Part shown: piece after piece, positions 33,956 to 42,780 of the stretch | How positions within the stretch are numbered: position 1 is the first letter of the stretch | Layout of the letters: the number at the start of each line of letters is the position of its first letter | NCBI GenBank assembly: GCA_050185515.1 | Contig: JBFWZG010000002.1 | Location: forward strand, 1 to 62,979 | Reading direction: 5' to 3' | From: JAQSWP01 sp050185515 | Lineage (GTDB): Bacteria; Pseudomonadota; Alphaproteobacteria; Reyranellales; JAQSWP01 | Length of the DNA: 62,979 bases | Program-made: the position numbers and the translations under genes | Notes under the pieces: model-generated | What the model saw: the letters and a program-made list of their open reading frames with translations, nothing else | Database searches by the model: none | What the model was told of the DNA's origin: nothing

Positions 33956-34348
33956 ATGGCGCTCAACCGGCAGCAACTGGCGAAGATTCTCGAGCTGATG
34001 GGCAGCGCCCATGACGGCGAGGCCCTGGCGGCCGCGCGCCGCGCCCATATGCTGGTGAAGAATTCCGGCCTGTCCTGGCAGACCCTGCTCGGCGCCCAGT
34101 CGGTTCCGGTTGCGCCAGCCGCTTCTGCCGCCGAAGCCCGACCGCGCGCCGCCACCCCTCATGGCCGCGAGCTGACCAGCTACGAGATGCTCTACGCGCT
34201 GCTGCATTCGAACCGCACGCCAGCGCTGATCAAGAAACGACTGAAGCCGCTGGAGGATCGCATCGTCGACGGCGACGTGGCCGACGAGGTGCTACAGGAA
34301 CTGCGCACACTGTTCCGCCGCTACGTCGCCGTCCCCGCCGGCGCCTGA
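33956..34348 (+). CDS. Conserved hypothetical protein
   Basis: A 130-residue cytoplasmic protein. Its N-terminal 40 residues (LAKILELMGSAHDGEALAAARRAHMLV) resemble the short helical module found at the start of DUF2786-type proteins. An alanine/proline-rich linker follows, then a helical basic C-terminus. I cannot assign a function. It ends 5 bases before the SRAP gene and is probably co-transcribed with it. Confidence 0.6.
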   Translation: MALNRQQLAKILELMGSAHDGEALAAARRAHMLVKNSGLSWQTLLGAQSVPVAPAASAAEARPRAATPHGRELTSYEMLYALLHSNRTPALIKKRLKPLEDRIVDGDVADEVLQELRTLFRRYVAVPAGA

Positions 34349-34353
34349 GCGCC

Positions 34354-34950
34354 ATGTGCTCGCGCTTCGAGAACATGGTCGGCCCAGATTCGCTCAACGG
34401 GCGCTACGGCGTTCTCGCCCCGCTGGGCTACCGTGCCTCGTCCGACATCAGGCCCGACAACGAGGTGCTGATCGTCACGGCGGCCGGCGGCGCATTGCGG
34501 CGCTGGGGCCTGAAGGCGCCATGGGACAATCGCCTCATCATCAACGCCCGCGCCGAGACGGTGGCGCAGAAATCGACCTTTCGCCGCCTGCTCGGCAGCC
34601 GCTGCCTGATCCCCGCCACCGCCTGGTACGAATGGCAGGCGGTGCCCGGCGCCAAGCGCAAACGCAAATACGTGCTGATGCCGGCAGACGGCGAGAGCTT
34701 CGCTTTCGCCGGCCTGACCGACGGCGAACGCGTGGTCATGCTCACCCGCGCCCCCGCTCCCGAGATCGCTCATGTGCACGATCGCATGCCCGCCGTGCTG
34801 GCGCGTGGGGACGAAGCGCGCTGGATCGACCCGCAGGCTGGCTTCGATCAGGTTCGCGGGCTGCTCGACGGTGGCGGCACACGCTACGCCAGCGAGCCGG
34901 TCGACGACGCCCCATCCCCGCCGAAACGCCAGCCCGACCTGTTCGAGTGA
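34354..34950 (+). CDS. SRAP domain protein (YedK/HMCES type)
   Basis: A 198-residue protein of the SOS-response-associated peptidase family. The catalytic Cys2 follows the initiator Met (MCSRFEN). NARAET (DNA binding) and HDRMPAVL (active-site His) are present. Family members covalently trap abasic sites in single-stranded DNA through Cys2 and protect them during replication. It follows a small hypothetical gene by 5 bases and converges with a DUF2726 (nuclease-fold) gene, 7 bases between stops. Confidence 0.92.
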   Translation: MCSRFENMVGPDSLNGRYGVLAPLGYRASSDIRPDNEVLIVTAAGGALRRWGLKAPWDNRLIINARAETVAQKSTFRRLLGSRCLIPATAWYEWQAVPGAKRKRKYVLMPADGESFAFAGLTDGERVVMLTRAPAPEIAHVHDRMPAVLARGDEARWIDPQAGFDQVRGLLDGGGTRYASEPVDDAPSPPKRQPDLFE

Positions 34951-34957
34951 ATGGCGA

Positions 34958-35602
34958 TCAGCAAGCCATCTTCGTCGTGCCGACCAGCCGTTCCACCAGC
35001 TGCCGCAATTCCTGCGGCGTGGTGCGACCGGCGACGACTTCGTGGTAGGTGATGCCCGCCCGCCGCAGCGCCTCTTTCTTCACCGCATCGCGTGCCGCCG
35101 CCGAACTCTGATAGTGCCCGCCGCCCTGATATTCAATTGCATGACGCGGATGGCATTCCTCGTCGACAAGAAGCAGATCCACCCGCTTCGAATTGATGCA
35201 CCCGAATGCCTGCTTGTCGGCACTGCGCAGAATCTCACCGAGCGACACCTGCGCCATGACCTGCCAGCGTGGATTGCAGCCCAGGACCATGCGATCCAGT
35301 TCCCTGAACACGCGCGCTTCGCTCTTGTTAAGCAGCGGCTGTGCCGAAAATGGCGCATTCATCACGATGCGCAACTGGTCGGCCGCGTCGAGCGGTGGGT
35401 TCTGGAATCGCTGGCGCTGGGACCAGTTGCCGGCGTTCCGCTTGCGCCATGCGCGGCGGCGCATCCCATTGGCCACGCCCGCCACCGCCAGGCCGCCCAA
35501 CGCCCCAATGCCGAGTACGAACGCCAACAGAACCGGTCTGTCTATCAGCGCAACGATCTCCGGCGGGATCTGCTCAATCCAACCCTGCATTCCAGCACCC
35601 AT
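34958..35602 (-). CDS. Membrane-anchored DUF2726 protein (restriction-endonuclease-like fold)
   Basis: A 214-residue protein with one N-terminal membrane helix (about residues 22-42, LLAFVLGIGALGGLAVAGVA), a basic linker and a C-terminal DUF2726 domain. The latter has VDLLLVDEECHPRHAIEYQGGGHYQ, whose D-x(n)-E-x-Q pattern resembles a PD-(D/E)xK-type nuclease core. Function unproven. The start is uncertain: ATG 35602, ATG 35590 and GTG 35656 are all possible and none has a good ribosome site. Confidence 0.75.
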   Translation of the reverse strand: MGAGMQGWIEQIPPEIVALIDRPVLLAFVLGIGALGGLAVAGVANGMRRRAWRKRNAGNWSQRQRFQNPPLDAADQLRIVMNAPFSAQPLLNKSEARVFRELDRMVLGCNPRWQVMAQVSLGEILRSADKQAFGCINSKRVDLLLVDEECHPRHAIEYQGGGHYQSSAAARDAVKKEALRRAGITYHEVVAGRTTPQELRQLVERLVGTTKMAC

Positions 35603-35744
35603 AGGCGCCAATGTTGCGAAACTGAGTTCCCCGGCGCCGTTCCCCGCCGCAAGCACTGATATGCGAGCTGTTCTACGTCAAGTGGTGCCGCAGAAGCGCA
35701 TAACTCGTTTGAATAGTATTTGATACCGATGCACTCGGCTCCGG

Positions 35745-36098
35745 TTAGTTCACCGACGCAACCAGGAAGGTGAACTGCTCGCCGCTGTGCTCGGTGATGG
35801 AAATGTACTCGCCGGGCTTGAACACGTGATCCCCCAGCCGGAAGATCGGCTCGTCATCATCGTCCCCCGGCGCGTACGAAAACACCCAGCGGTTGCGCTT
35901 GCGCTCGATGTGGCCCTGCTCGTCGTCCTCGCCCTGCCAGAACCGGCGCACCGTGCACTTGTCCTTCGCCTTCGTCCAGGCGTCGACGTCGAGATGGCCG
36001 TCGCCCGTCAGCGGCGCCACGATCTCGTAGCCGTGATTGCGGCTGCCTTCGGGGAATTTCGAATTCCGCGCCAGTTCCAGGCGTATCTTCTTCAGCAT
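35745..36098 (-). CDS. Conserved hypothetical protein
   Basis: A 117-residue soluble protein beginning MLKKIRLELARNSKFPEGS, with no signal peptide. It is rich in acidic and aromatic residues (CTVRRFWQGEDDEQGHIERKR; APGDDDDEPIFRLGDHVF). I recognise it as a type of small protein seen in alphaproteobacteria but know no function. The intergenic region downstream (35657-35744) is comparatively A+T-rich and probably holds the DUF2726 promoter. Confidence 0.65.
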   Translation of the reverse strand: MLKKIRLELARNSKFPEGSRNHGYEIVAPLTGDGHLDVDAWTKAKDKCTVRRFWQGEDDEQGHIERKRNRWVFSYAPGDDDDEPIFRLGDHVFKPGEYISITEHSGEQFTFLVASVN

Positions 36099-36166
36099 AT
36101 CCGGCGCTCCTCATCGTCGTTCGGATCAAACTTATAGCTCATAAGTCGGCATCGCCTTGATCGGAG

Positions 36167-37735
36167 TCAATCCCCCAGCGCCGCCCGCGCCGACGCAACG
36201 ATCGTCTCGATGCCGGCTGCTGCGTCGAGCCGGCGCCAGTCGAGCGCGCCAATATCGTACGACGCCTGTCGCTCGACCACGTCGACCGTCGCGTCGGACG
36301 CATCGCCGCGCCGCTGTTCCACGCGCCGGCGCAGCAACGCCTTCGGCGCCTCCAGCCACAAGCCGACAAACCGCACGCCGGCCTGTCGCGCAACGTCCGC
36401 CGCCGCCGCCCGTTCCGCCGCCCGCGCATAGACCCCATCCAGAACCACCGAGCGTCCGGCGTCGAGCGCGATCCTCGCCAGACGATGCAACTCGTCGTAG
36501 ACCGAGGCGGCGTTCTCCTTCGTGTACCAGCCCGCCGGCATGCGCCGGTCGAGCGCCACGCCGGCCATGCGCTTGCGCGTCACGTCCGAGCGCAACACCA
36601 CAGCGCCTGGAGTCGGAACGAGGTCCGGCGCCAGCGCCATGGCCAGCGTCGTCTTGCCGGTGCCGGACAATCCGCCGACGCAGACCAGAAGCGGCGGCGA
36701 CGGCGCGAACAACGCGCGCGCATAGCGCTGATAGGCGCGCGCCTGCTCGCGCTGGCGCGCGGCCTCGGCCCGGTTCCTCATATGCGGCACGCCCGCGGCG
36801 TCGACATGGGCGCGGATCGCCGCCCGCCGGGCGAGATAGATGCGCAGCAGCGCCAGGCCCGCCAGAAGTTCTTGGTCCTTCTCGGCCGAATGCCAGAGGT
36901 AGCGGTTCAGCGCCAGGTTGGCGTGGCCGCGCAGGCCGCGGAAATCGAGATCCATCAGCAGGAAGGAAAGATCGTAGAGCGTATCGATGCAGGACAGCCG
37001 GTCGTTGAACTCGATGCCGTCGAAGGGCGCCGGCGTCTCGCCGTCGAGATAGATGTTCTTCAAATGCAGGTCGCCGTGGCAGCGCCGAACCGCGCCGCAG
37101 GCGCGTCGACGGTCGGCCGCCGCCGCAACGCGTGCCGCTTCCGCCGGCATCAACTCGGCCAGCTCGGCGCTCAACCCCGGATCGAGCAGATCGCCGCGCG
37201 CGATCATCTGTTCGGTGTCCATCTTCACGGTATGCGCCAGCACCGCCGCGCCGCCATGGCCAGGTTCGGGCGGCGCGCCGGCATGGAAGGTCGCCACCGT
37301 CTCGGCCAGCCGCCCGATCAGCTCCGCCGGCAGCGCGCCGCGCTCGGCCAGCCGCGCCAGCAGCGCTTCCTGATCGAAGCGCCGCATCGCCACCAGCCAG
37401 TCCACCGCCGAATCGTCGTCGGCATTTTCCCGCATCGCGCCCAGCGCCAGCGTCGCGCCGTCGCGCAGCACGGGCACGAGCCCGAGATAGAGCCTCGGCG
37501 CGGTGCGCCGGTTCAGCCGCACCTCGTCGGCGCAGAAGCGGCGCCGGCGCTCGAGCGTGGAAAAATCCATGAACGGAAAACTCACCGCCCGCTTCAGCTT
37601 GTAGACCCGTTCGCCGACCAGGAACACCGCCGCGCCATGCGTGTCGATGCGCTCCACCTTGACGTCCTGCGGCAGTCCCCAGGCCTGCGGCGTCGACAGG
37701 AAGGCGATCGTCGCGCTCTGGTCCGACACGTCCAC
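36167..37735 (-). CDS. Bifunctional APH-like kinase / AAA (P-loop kinase) fusion protein
   Basis: A 522-residue protein. The N-terminal half is like aminoglycoside phosphotransferases: CHGDLHLKNIYLDG (catalytic loop) and FDGIEFNDRL (metal binding). The C-terminal half is a P-loop kinase with Walker A GGLSGTGKTT at residues 354-363. This COG2187+COG0645 fusion is widespread but uncharacterised. A GTG at 37735 is chosen, 8 bases after the cation-exporter stop; the open frame that continues upstream runs antiphase through that gene. Co-transcription with the metal exporter is likely. Confidence 0.85.
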   Translation of the reverse strand: MDVSDQSATIAFLSTPQAWGLPQDVKVERIDTHGAAVFLVGERVYKLKRAVSFPFMDFSTLERRRRFCADEVRLNRRTAPRLYLGLVPVLRDGATLALGAMRENADDDSAVDWLVAMRRFDQEALLARLAERGALPAELIGRLAETVATFHAGAPPEPGHGGAAVLAHTVKMDTEQMIARGDLLDPGLSAELAELMPAEAARVAAAADRRRACGAVRRCHGDLHLKNIYLDGETPAPFDGIEFNDRLSCIDTLYDLSFLLMDLDFRGLRGHANLALNRYLWHSAEKDQELLAGLALLRIYLARRAAIRAHVDAAGVPHMRNRAEAARQREQARAYQRYARALFAPSPPLLVCVGGLSGTGKTTLAMALAPDLVPTPGAVVLRSDVTRKRMAGVALDRRMPAGWYTKENAASVYDELHRLARIALDAGRSVVLDGVYARAAERAAAADVARQAGVRFVGLWLEAPKALLRRRVEQRRGDASDATVDVVERQASYDIGALDWRRLDAAAGIETIVASARAALGD

Positions 37736-37743
37736 GGAAGCTC

Positions 37744-38679
37744 TCAGCCGAACGTGGCGCGCGGCTCGGCCACGCCTTCGGGGTCCTGGTGCACGATGAT
37801 CTCGGCGCCCGGAAACTCCCTTCGGATCGCGTCCTCGACCTCGTCGCCGACGACATGCGCAGCCGCCAGCGTCATCTCGGGATCGAGCTCCATGTGGAGC
37901 TGGATGAAGGTCGTCATGCCCGACGAGCGGGTGCGCAGATCGTGCAGGTCGCGCACCTGCGGATGGGCGCGGACGATCGCCTTGATCTTCTCGCGCTCCT
38001 CTTCCGGCAGTTCGCGGTCCATCAGCACATTGTAGGCCCCGACCGCGATGTCGGCCGCACTTTTGAGAATATAGAGGCCGATCAGTCCGGCGATGATCGG
38101 ATCGGCGATGCTCAGGCCGAAGCGAGAGGACAGGACCAGCGCCACGATGACCCCGGCATTGGTCAGCAAGTCCGACTTGTAGTGCAGATGGTCGGCGCCG
38201 ATCGCCATCGAGGCGGTGCGCGAGATCACCGCGCGCTGGAACAGCACCAGCCCCAGGGTCAGCGCGATCGAACCCGCCATCACGACGTACCCGACGGTCT
38301 CCTGCGTCACAGGCTGCGGCGCGTGAATCCGCTGTCCGGCCGAGATCAGCAGCCAGATCGCCGAGGCGCCGATGAAGCCCGATTGAACCAGTCCGGCCAG
38401 CGCCTCCGCCTTGCCATGGCCGAAGCGATGCTCCCTGTCGGCCGGCACCAGCGCGTGGCGCACGCTGATCAGCGTCACCAGCGAGGCCAGCAGGTCGAGC
38501 GACGAATCGAGCAGGGTCGACAGCAAACTGACCGAATCCGTCATCCACCAGGCGACGCTCTTGCCGGCGATCAGCACGATCGCCACCGCCGTCGAGGCGA
38601 TCGACGCCAGCCGCATCAGCCGCGCCTGCTCCGGCGTCAGCTTCCCGCTATTCGCTGGCGCGTGGCCGTGCGGGTCCAT
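37744..38679 (-). CDS. Cation diffusion facilitator family metal exporter
   Basis: A 311-residue inner-membrane antiporter of the CDF family (FieF-like) that exports Zn2+, Fe2+ or similar in exchange for protons. It has LLDSSLDLLASL in helix 2, HRFGHGKAEALAGL, the helix 5 pair in ADHLHYKSDLLTN, and a C-terminal cytoplasmic domain with metal-binding histidines (HAHPQVRDLHDLRTR-like). The His/Asp set fits Zn/Fe. It lies 6 bases after pdxH and 8 bases before the APH-AAA kinase gene. Confidence 0.92.
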   Translation of the reverse strand: MDPHGHAPANSGKLTPEQARLMRLASIASTAVAIVLIAGKSVAWWMTDSVSLLSTLLDSSLDLLASLVTLISVRHALVPADREHRFGHGKAEALAGLVQSGFIGASAIWLLISAGQRIHAPQPVTQETVGYVVMAGSIALTLGLVLFQRAVISRTASMAIGADHLHYKSDLLTNAGVIVALVLSSRFGLSIADPIIAGLIGLYILKSAADIAVGAYNVLMDRELPEEEREKIKAIVRAHPQVRDLHDLRTRSSGMTTFIQLHMELDPEMTLAAAHVVGDEVEDAIRREFPGAEIIVHQDPEGVAEPRATFG

Positions 38680-38685
38680 CGCCGC

Positions 38686-39279
38686 CTACGGATAGAGCCG
38701 CTCGCGCGACCAGGCGTTGGCGCCCTGCCCACGCGAGAACACCAGACGGTCGTGCAGCCGGAAGGGCTTGTCCTGCCAGAACTCGATGCGCTGGGGCAGC
38801 ACGCGAAATCCGGACCAGTAGGGCGGCCGCGGCACCGTGCCGACATGGAACTTGGCGGCATAGCTGGCGACCGCTTTCTCAAGTTCCATGCGGCCCGTCA
38901 GCGGCCGCGACTGCTTCGACGCCCACGCCCCGATCTGACTGCCGCGCGGGCGGCTGGCGAAATACTCGTCGGCGTCCGCGTCGCTGACCTGCTCCACCGG
39001 CCCCTCGATCCGCACCGAGCGGCGCAGCGATTTCCAGTGGAAGCAAAGCGCCGCCTTGGGGTGCTCGATCAGCTGCTGTCCCTTGCGGCTCTCGAAGTTC
39101 GTGTAGAACACGAAACCCCGCTCGTCGACGCCCTTGAGCAGCACCATGCGCGCGCTCGGCATGCCATCGGCGCCGACAGTTGCCAGCGTCATGGCATTGG
39201 GGTCTGCGGGCTCGGCCTTGGCCGCCTCGGCGAACCAGGCGTCGAACTGCGCGATCGGATCGTTTTCTGTGTCTGCCAT
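38686..39279 (-). CDS. pdxH: Pyridoxamine 5'-phosphate oxidase
   Basis: A 197-residue FMN enzyme that oxidises pyridoxine or pyridoxamine 5'-phosphate to pyridoxal 5'-phosphate. It has SARMVLLKGVDERGFVFYTN, ESRKGQQLIEHPKAALCFHW, SRPRGSQIGAWAS and the C-terminal FRLHDRLVFSR / WSRERLYP signature. It is divergent from the dnaJ-like gene, an arrangement common in alphaproteobacteria. Confidence 0.96.
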   Translation of the reverse strand: MADTENDPIAQFDAWFAEAAKAEPADPNAMTLATVGADGMPSARMVLLKGVDERGFVFYTNFESRKGQQLIEHPKAALCFHWKSLRRSVRIEGPVEQVSDADADEYFASRPRGSQIGAWASKQSRPLTGRMELEKAVASYAAKFHVGTVPRPPYWSGFRVLPQRIEFWQDKPFRLHDRLVFSRGQGANAWSRERLYP

Positions 39280-39449
39280 CGTCCCGTTCCTGTGGCGCGA
39301 CTATGCCCTCTGGCGCCGCGCGGAGCCATCACCGGATTGCATAGCGGCAATCGATCGCTATCTAAAGGGCCGAAATGATTGGCCTTGGCGGCGAACGGGC
39401 GGGATGATGCAAATCGCTCGCAGCCGTGGCGGCGATAGAACGAGTGAAG

Positions 39450-40391
39450 ATGATGCGCGATCCCTACGAGATACTGGGCGTGGCGAAGAACGCCAGCGCC
39501 GACGAGATCAAGAAGGCCTATCGCAAGCTGGCCAAGAAACTGCATCCCGATCTCAATCCGGGCAAGAAGGAGATCGAGGCGCAGTTCAAGGAAGTCGGAG
39601 GCGCCTACGACATACTCTCCGATCCCGAGAAGCGCCGTCGCTTCGACGCCGGCGAAATCGACGCCGCCGGCCAGGAGCGGCCGCAGCGCCAGTACTATCG
39701 CCAGTACGCCCAGTCGGACGACGGCATGCGCTACAGCGGCGATTTCGGTGGCGACGAGGCGGGCTTCGCCGAGGATCTGTTTGCCGAGATGTTCGCCCGC
39801 GCCCGCGGCGGCCGCGCCGGCCCCGGCGGTGGCGCCGGGAGCTTCCGCATGCCGGGCAGCGACGTCACCTACATGCTGGAGGTGCCGTTCGTCGAGGCAG
39901 CTGTCGGCGCCAAGCGCCGCCTGACCCTGCCCGACGGCAGGACGCTCGACGTCAATATCCCGGCCGGCTCACAGGACCGCCAGATGCTGCGGCTCAAGGG
40001 CCAGGGCCATCCCGGCCATGGCGGCGCGCCGGCCGGCGACGCCTATATCGAAATCCACGTCCAGCCGCATGCCCATTTCCGGCGCAAGGACAGCGACGTG
40101 CATCTCGACGTGCCGATTACCCTTCAGGAGGCCGTACTGGGCGGGCGCATCGACGTGCCGACCATCGACGGCAAGGTCACGCTGACCGTGCCGGCCGGTT
40201 CCAATTCCGGTTCCAGCCTGCGTCTGAAGGGCAAGGGAATCGTCGACCAGCGTTCGGGCCAGCGCGGCGACCAGTACGTGCATCTCAGCGTCGTGTTGCC
40301 CGACGACAAGGATGGCGCGCTGAAGCAGGCGATCGAGGCCTGGGCCGAGGGCCGCGACTACGACGTGCGCGCCAGGGCCGGACTGAAATGA
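39450..40391 (+). CDS. DnaJ-family co-chaperone, CbpA-like
   Basis: A 313-residue J-domain protein: J domain at residues 1-70 with the HPD tripeptide in KKLHPDLN, a Gly-rich linker, then two C-terminal beta domains, without the four-cysteine zinc finger of DnaJ. This is the CbpA layout. It stimulates DnaK ATPase. The start is ATG 39450 or 39453 (GAG/GAAG lies just upstream); a GTG at 39426 is less likely. The next gene encodes the matching modulator CbpM. Confidence 0.9.
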   Translation: MMRDPYEILGVAKNASADEIKKAYRKLAKKLHPDLNPGKKEIEAQFKEVGGAYDILSDPEKRRRFDAGEIDAAGQERPQRQYYRQYAQSDDGMRYSGDFGGDEAGFAEDLFAEMFARARGGRAGPGGGAGSFRMPGSDVTYMLEVPFVEAAVGAKRRLTLPDGRTLDVNIPAGSQDRQMLRLKGQGHPGHGGAPAGDAYIEIHVQPHAHFRRKDSDVHLDVPITLQEAVLGGRIDVPTIDGKVTLTVPAGSNSGSSLRLKGKGIVDQRSGQRGDQYVHLSVVLPDDKDGALKQAIEAWAEGRDYDVRARAGLK

Positions 40392-40402
40392 CGGAGGAGC
40401 AC

Positions 40403-40732
40403 ATGAGCTGGCGCTTCGAACAGATCGTCACCCTGGTCGGCTGCCGCACCCCCGACCTCGAGACCTGGATCGCCGAGCAGTGGATCAGGCCGGTGCGCGA
40501 CGACAGCGGCTGGATTTTCGCCGAGGCCGATCTCGCCCGCGCCCGACTGATCCGCGATCTGGTCGACGAATTGGAGATCGAGGCGGAAACGGTGCCGGTG
40601 GTGCTGTCCCTGATTGACCAGAATCATGCCCTGCGACGGCAGTTGCATGACATTCTGGCCGCCATCGGCGCTCTGCCGCCGTCGACGCGCGAACAGATCA
40701 TGCGCCAGCTCGGCCTGGGGGAGATCTCCTGA
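40403..40732 (+). CDS. cbpM: Chaperone modulator CbpM-like, MerR-type fold
   Basis: A 109-residue protein (MSWRFEQIVTLVGC...) with the winged-helix part and helical tail of CbpM, which binds the J domain of CbpA and inhibits its co-chaperone activity. GGAGGAG 4 bases before the ATG at 40403 decides the start; an in-frame ATG at 40388 overlaps the dnaJ-like stop region. Its position directly after a cbpA-like gene supports the call. Confidence 0.85.
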   Translation: MSWRFEQIVTLVGCRTPDLETWIAEQWIRPVRDDSGWIFAEADLARARLIRDLVDELEIEAETVPVVLSLIDQNHALRRQLHDILAAIGALPPSTREQIMRQLGLGEIS

Positions 40733-40789
40733 CCGACGGCCGGGACGAATTTATTGAGTAAATACGGCCGCTTAGTCGGTGGGGCGTGA

Positions 40790-40817
40790 TTGACCGGGCG
40801 GGTTGATGGTGTAGGAT
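40790..40817 (+). promoter_or_regulatory. Candidate sigma-70 promoter of fabI
   Basis: TTGACC (40790-40795), a 16-base spacer and TAGGAT (40812-40817) precede the fabI ATG by 40 bases. The fit to consensus is fair and the position is sensible. Prediction by eye only. Confidence 0.4.
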
Positions 40818-40856
40818 GCCGCAAAGCAAGATGTTCCCGCCTGTGCAGAGGTTTCA

Positions 40857-41696
40857 ATGACGTCCCCCGCCCCGCTCATGGAAGGCAAGAAAGGCCTTAT
40901 CATGGGCATTGCCAACGACCGTTCGATCGCCTGGGGCATCGCAAAGGCCCTGCACAAGCATGGCGCCACAATGGGCTTCACCTATCAGGGGGAGGCGCTC
41001 GAAAAGCGCATCCGGCCGCTGGCGCAGGAAGTCGGGGTCAGCCTGGTCGAGCCCTGCGACGTGACCGATAACGCCAGCATGGATGCGCTGTTCGCCAAAG
41101 TGCAGAAGGAGTGGGGCAAGATGGACTTCCTGGTCCATGCCATAGCCTTCTCGGACAAGGACCAGCTCAAGGGACGTTACGTCGACACGACGGCCGAAAA
41201 TTTCGCCATGACGATGAACATTTCCTGTTTCTCGTTCACGGCACTGGCCCAGCGCGCGGCGCGGCTGATGACCGATGGCGGCAGCCTGGTGACCCTCACC
41301 TACTACGGCGCCGAACGCGTCATCCCGCACTACAACGTCATGGGCGTCGCCAAGGCCGCGCTCGAAGCCAGCGTGCGTTACCTGGCGGCCGATCTCGGCA
41401 ACCAGAACATCCGCGTCAACGCCATCTCGGCCGGTCCGATCCGCACCCTGGCGGCGTCGGGCATCGGCGATTTCCGCTACATCATGAAGTGGAACGAGTA
41501 CAACGCGCCGCTCAAGCGCAACGTCACCATCGACGACGTCGGCGGCTCGGCGCTGTACCTGCTGAGCGATCTGGGCGCCGGCGTCTCGGGCGAGGTGCAT
41601 CACGTCGACGCCGGCTACCACACGGTCGGCATGATGGCGACCGACGCCGCGCCCAAGCTGGTCGATCTTCTGAAGAACTTCGACCCCGACAAGTAG
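40857..41696 (+). CDS. fabI: Enoyl-[acyl-carrier-protein] reductase (NADH)
   Basis: A 279-residue divergent SDR that performs the last reduction of each fatty-acid elongation cycle. GIANDRSIAWGIAKAL binds the cofactor, and ERVIPHYNVMGVAKAAL holds the catalytic Tyr-x6-Lys of FabI. VNAISAGPIRTLAASGI is the substrate-loop landmark. It is probably expressed from its own promoter and followed 10 bases later by aroC. Confidence 0.96.
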   Translation: MTSPAPLMEGKKGLIMGIANDRSIAWGIAKALHKHGATMGFTYQGEALEKRIRPLAQEVGVSLVEPCDVTDNASMDALFAKVQKEWGKMDFLVHAIAFSDKDQLKGRYVDTTAENFAMTMNISCFSFTALAQRAARLMTDGGSLVTLTYYGAERVIPHYNVMGVAKAALEASVRYLAADLGNQNIRVNAISAGPIRTLAASGIGDFRYIMKWNEYNAPLKRNVTIDDVGGSALYLLSDLGAGVSGEVHHVDAGYHTVGMMATDAAPKLVDLLKNFDPDK

Positions 41697-41706
41697 GCAG
41701 GCGGCG

Positions 41707-42780
41707 ATGGCCGGCAACAGCTTCGGCACACTCTTCCGCTTCACCAGCTGGGGCGAGAGCCACGGTCCCGCCATCGGCTGCATCGTCGATGGCGTACCGC
41801 CGCTCATTCCTCTTTCCGAAGGCGAGATCCAGGGCTGGCTCGACAAGCGCCGGCCCGGCCAGTCGCGCTTTACGACGCAGCGACAGGAACCCGATGCGGT
41901 GAAGATCCTGTCGGGCGTGTTCGACGGCGTCACCACCGGCACGCCGATCAACCTGACGATCGAGAACGTCGACCAGCGCTCCAAGGACTACAGCGACATC
42001 AAGGACAAGTTCCGCCCCGGCCATGCCGATTTCACCTACTGGGCGAAGTACGGCATTCGCGACTATCGCGGCGGCGGCCGCCAGTCGGCGCGCGAAACCG
42101 CCGTGCGCGTTGCGGCCGGCGCGATCGCCCGCAAGATCCTGGGCGACGGCGTCAAGGTCCGCGGCGCGCTGGTGCAGATCGGCAGCAAGCGCATCGATCG
42201 AACCAACTGGAGCTGGGACAGCGTCGGTCAGAACCCGTTCTGGTGCCCCGACCCGAAGGCCGCGATCGAATGGGAGGATTATCTCGATGGCATCCGCAAG
42301 GCCGGCTCCTCGACCGGCGCGGTGGTCGAGGTGGTCGCCTCCGGCGTGCCTGCGGGACTGGGCGCGCCGCTCTACGACAAGCTCGACAGCGACATCGCCC
42401 GCGCGCTGATGACCATCAATGCCGTCAAGGGCGTCGAGATCGGTGACGGTTTCGCCGCCGCCGAGCTTTCCGGCGAGAACAACGGCGACGAGATCCGCAT
42501 GCGCGACGGCCGCCCGCATTTCCTCAGCAACCATGCCGGCGGCATTCTCGGCGGCATCTCCACCGGCCAGGACATCGTCGCCCGCATGGCGGTCAAGCCG
42601 ACCAGCTCGATCCTCAAGCCGATGCGCACCGTCGATACGTCCGGCCGCGAAACCGAAATCCAGACCAAAGGCCGCCACGATCCCTGCGTCGGCATCCGCG
42701 CCGTGCCGGTGGCCGAGGCCATGGTGGCCTGCGTGCTGGCCGACCATCTGCTGCGCCATCGCGCGCTGGGGCGGGGCTGA
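41707..42780 (+). CDS. aroC: Chorismate synthase
   Basis: A 357-residue FMN-dependent enzyme converting 5-enolpyruvylshikimate 3-phosphate to chorismate, the branch point to aromatic amino acids and folate. It has GESHGPAIGCIVDGVPP near the N-terminus, KYGIRDYRGGGRQSARETA and RTVDTSGRETEIQTKGRHDP-type signatures. Its stop overlaps the following gene by one base (TGATG). Confidence 0.97.
   Translation: MAGNSFGTLFRFTSWGESHGPAIGCIVDGVPPLIPLSEGEIQGWLDKRRPGQSRFTTQRQEPDAVKILSGVFDGVTTGTPINLTIENVDQRSKDYSDIKDKFRPGHADFTYWAKYGIRDYRGGGRQSARETAVRVAAGAIARKILGDGVKVRGALVQIGSKRIDRTNWSWDSVGQNPFWCPDPKAAIEWEDYLDGIRKAGSSTGAVVEVVASGVPAGLGAPLYDKLDSDIARALMTINAVKGVEIGDGFAAAELSGENNGDEIRMRDGRPHFLSNHAGGILGGISTGQDIVARMAVKPTSSILKPMRTVDTSGRETEIQTKGRHDPCVGIRAVPVAEAMVACVLADHLLRHRALGRG

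Noticed and set aside
36167..38548. Long N-terminal extension (up to 793 residues) of the APH-AAA protein
   Set aside because: The extra part is the out-of-phase reading of the CDF exporter gene; the kinase starts at the GTG 8 bases after that gene.
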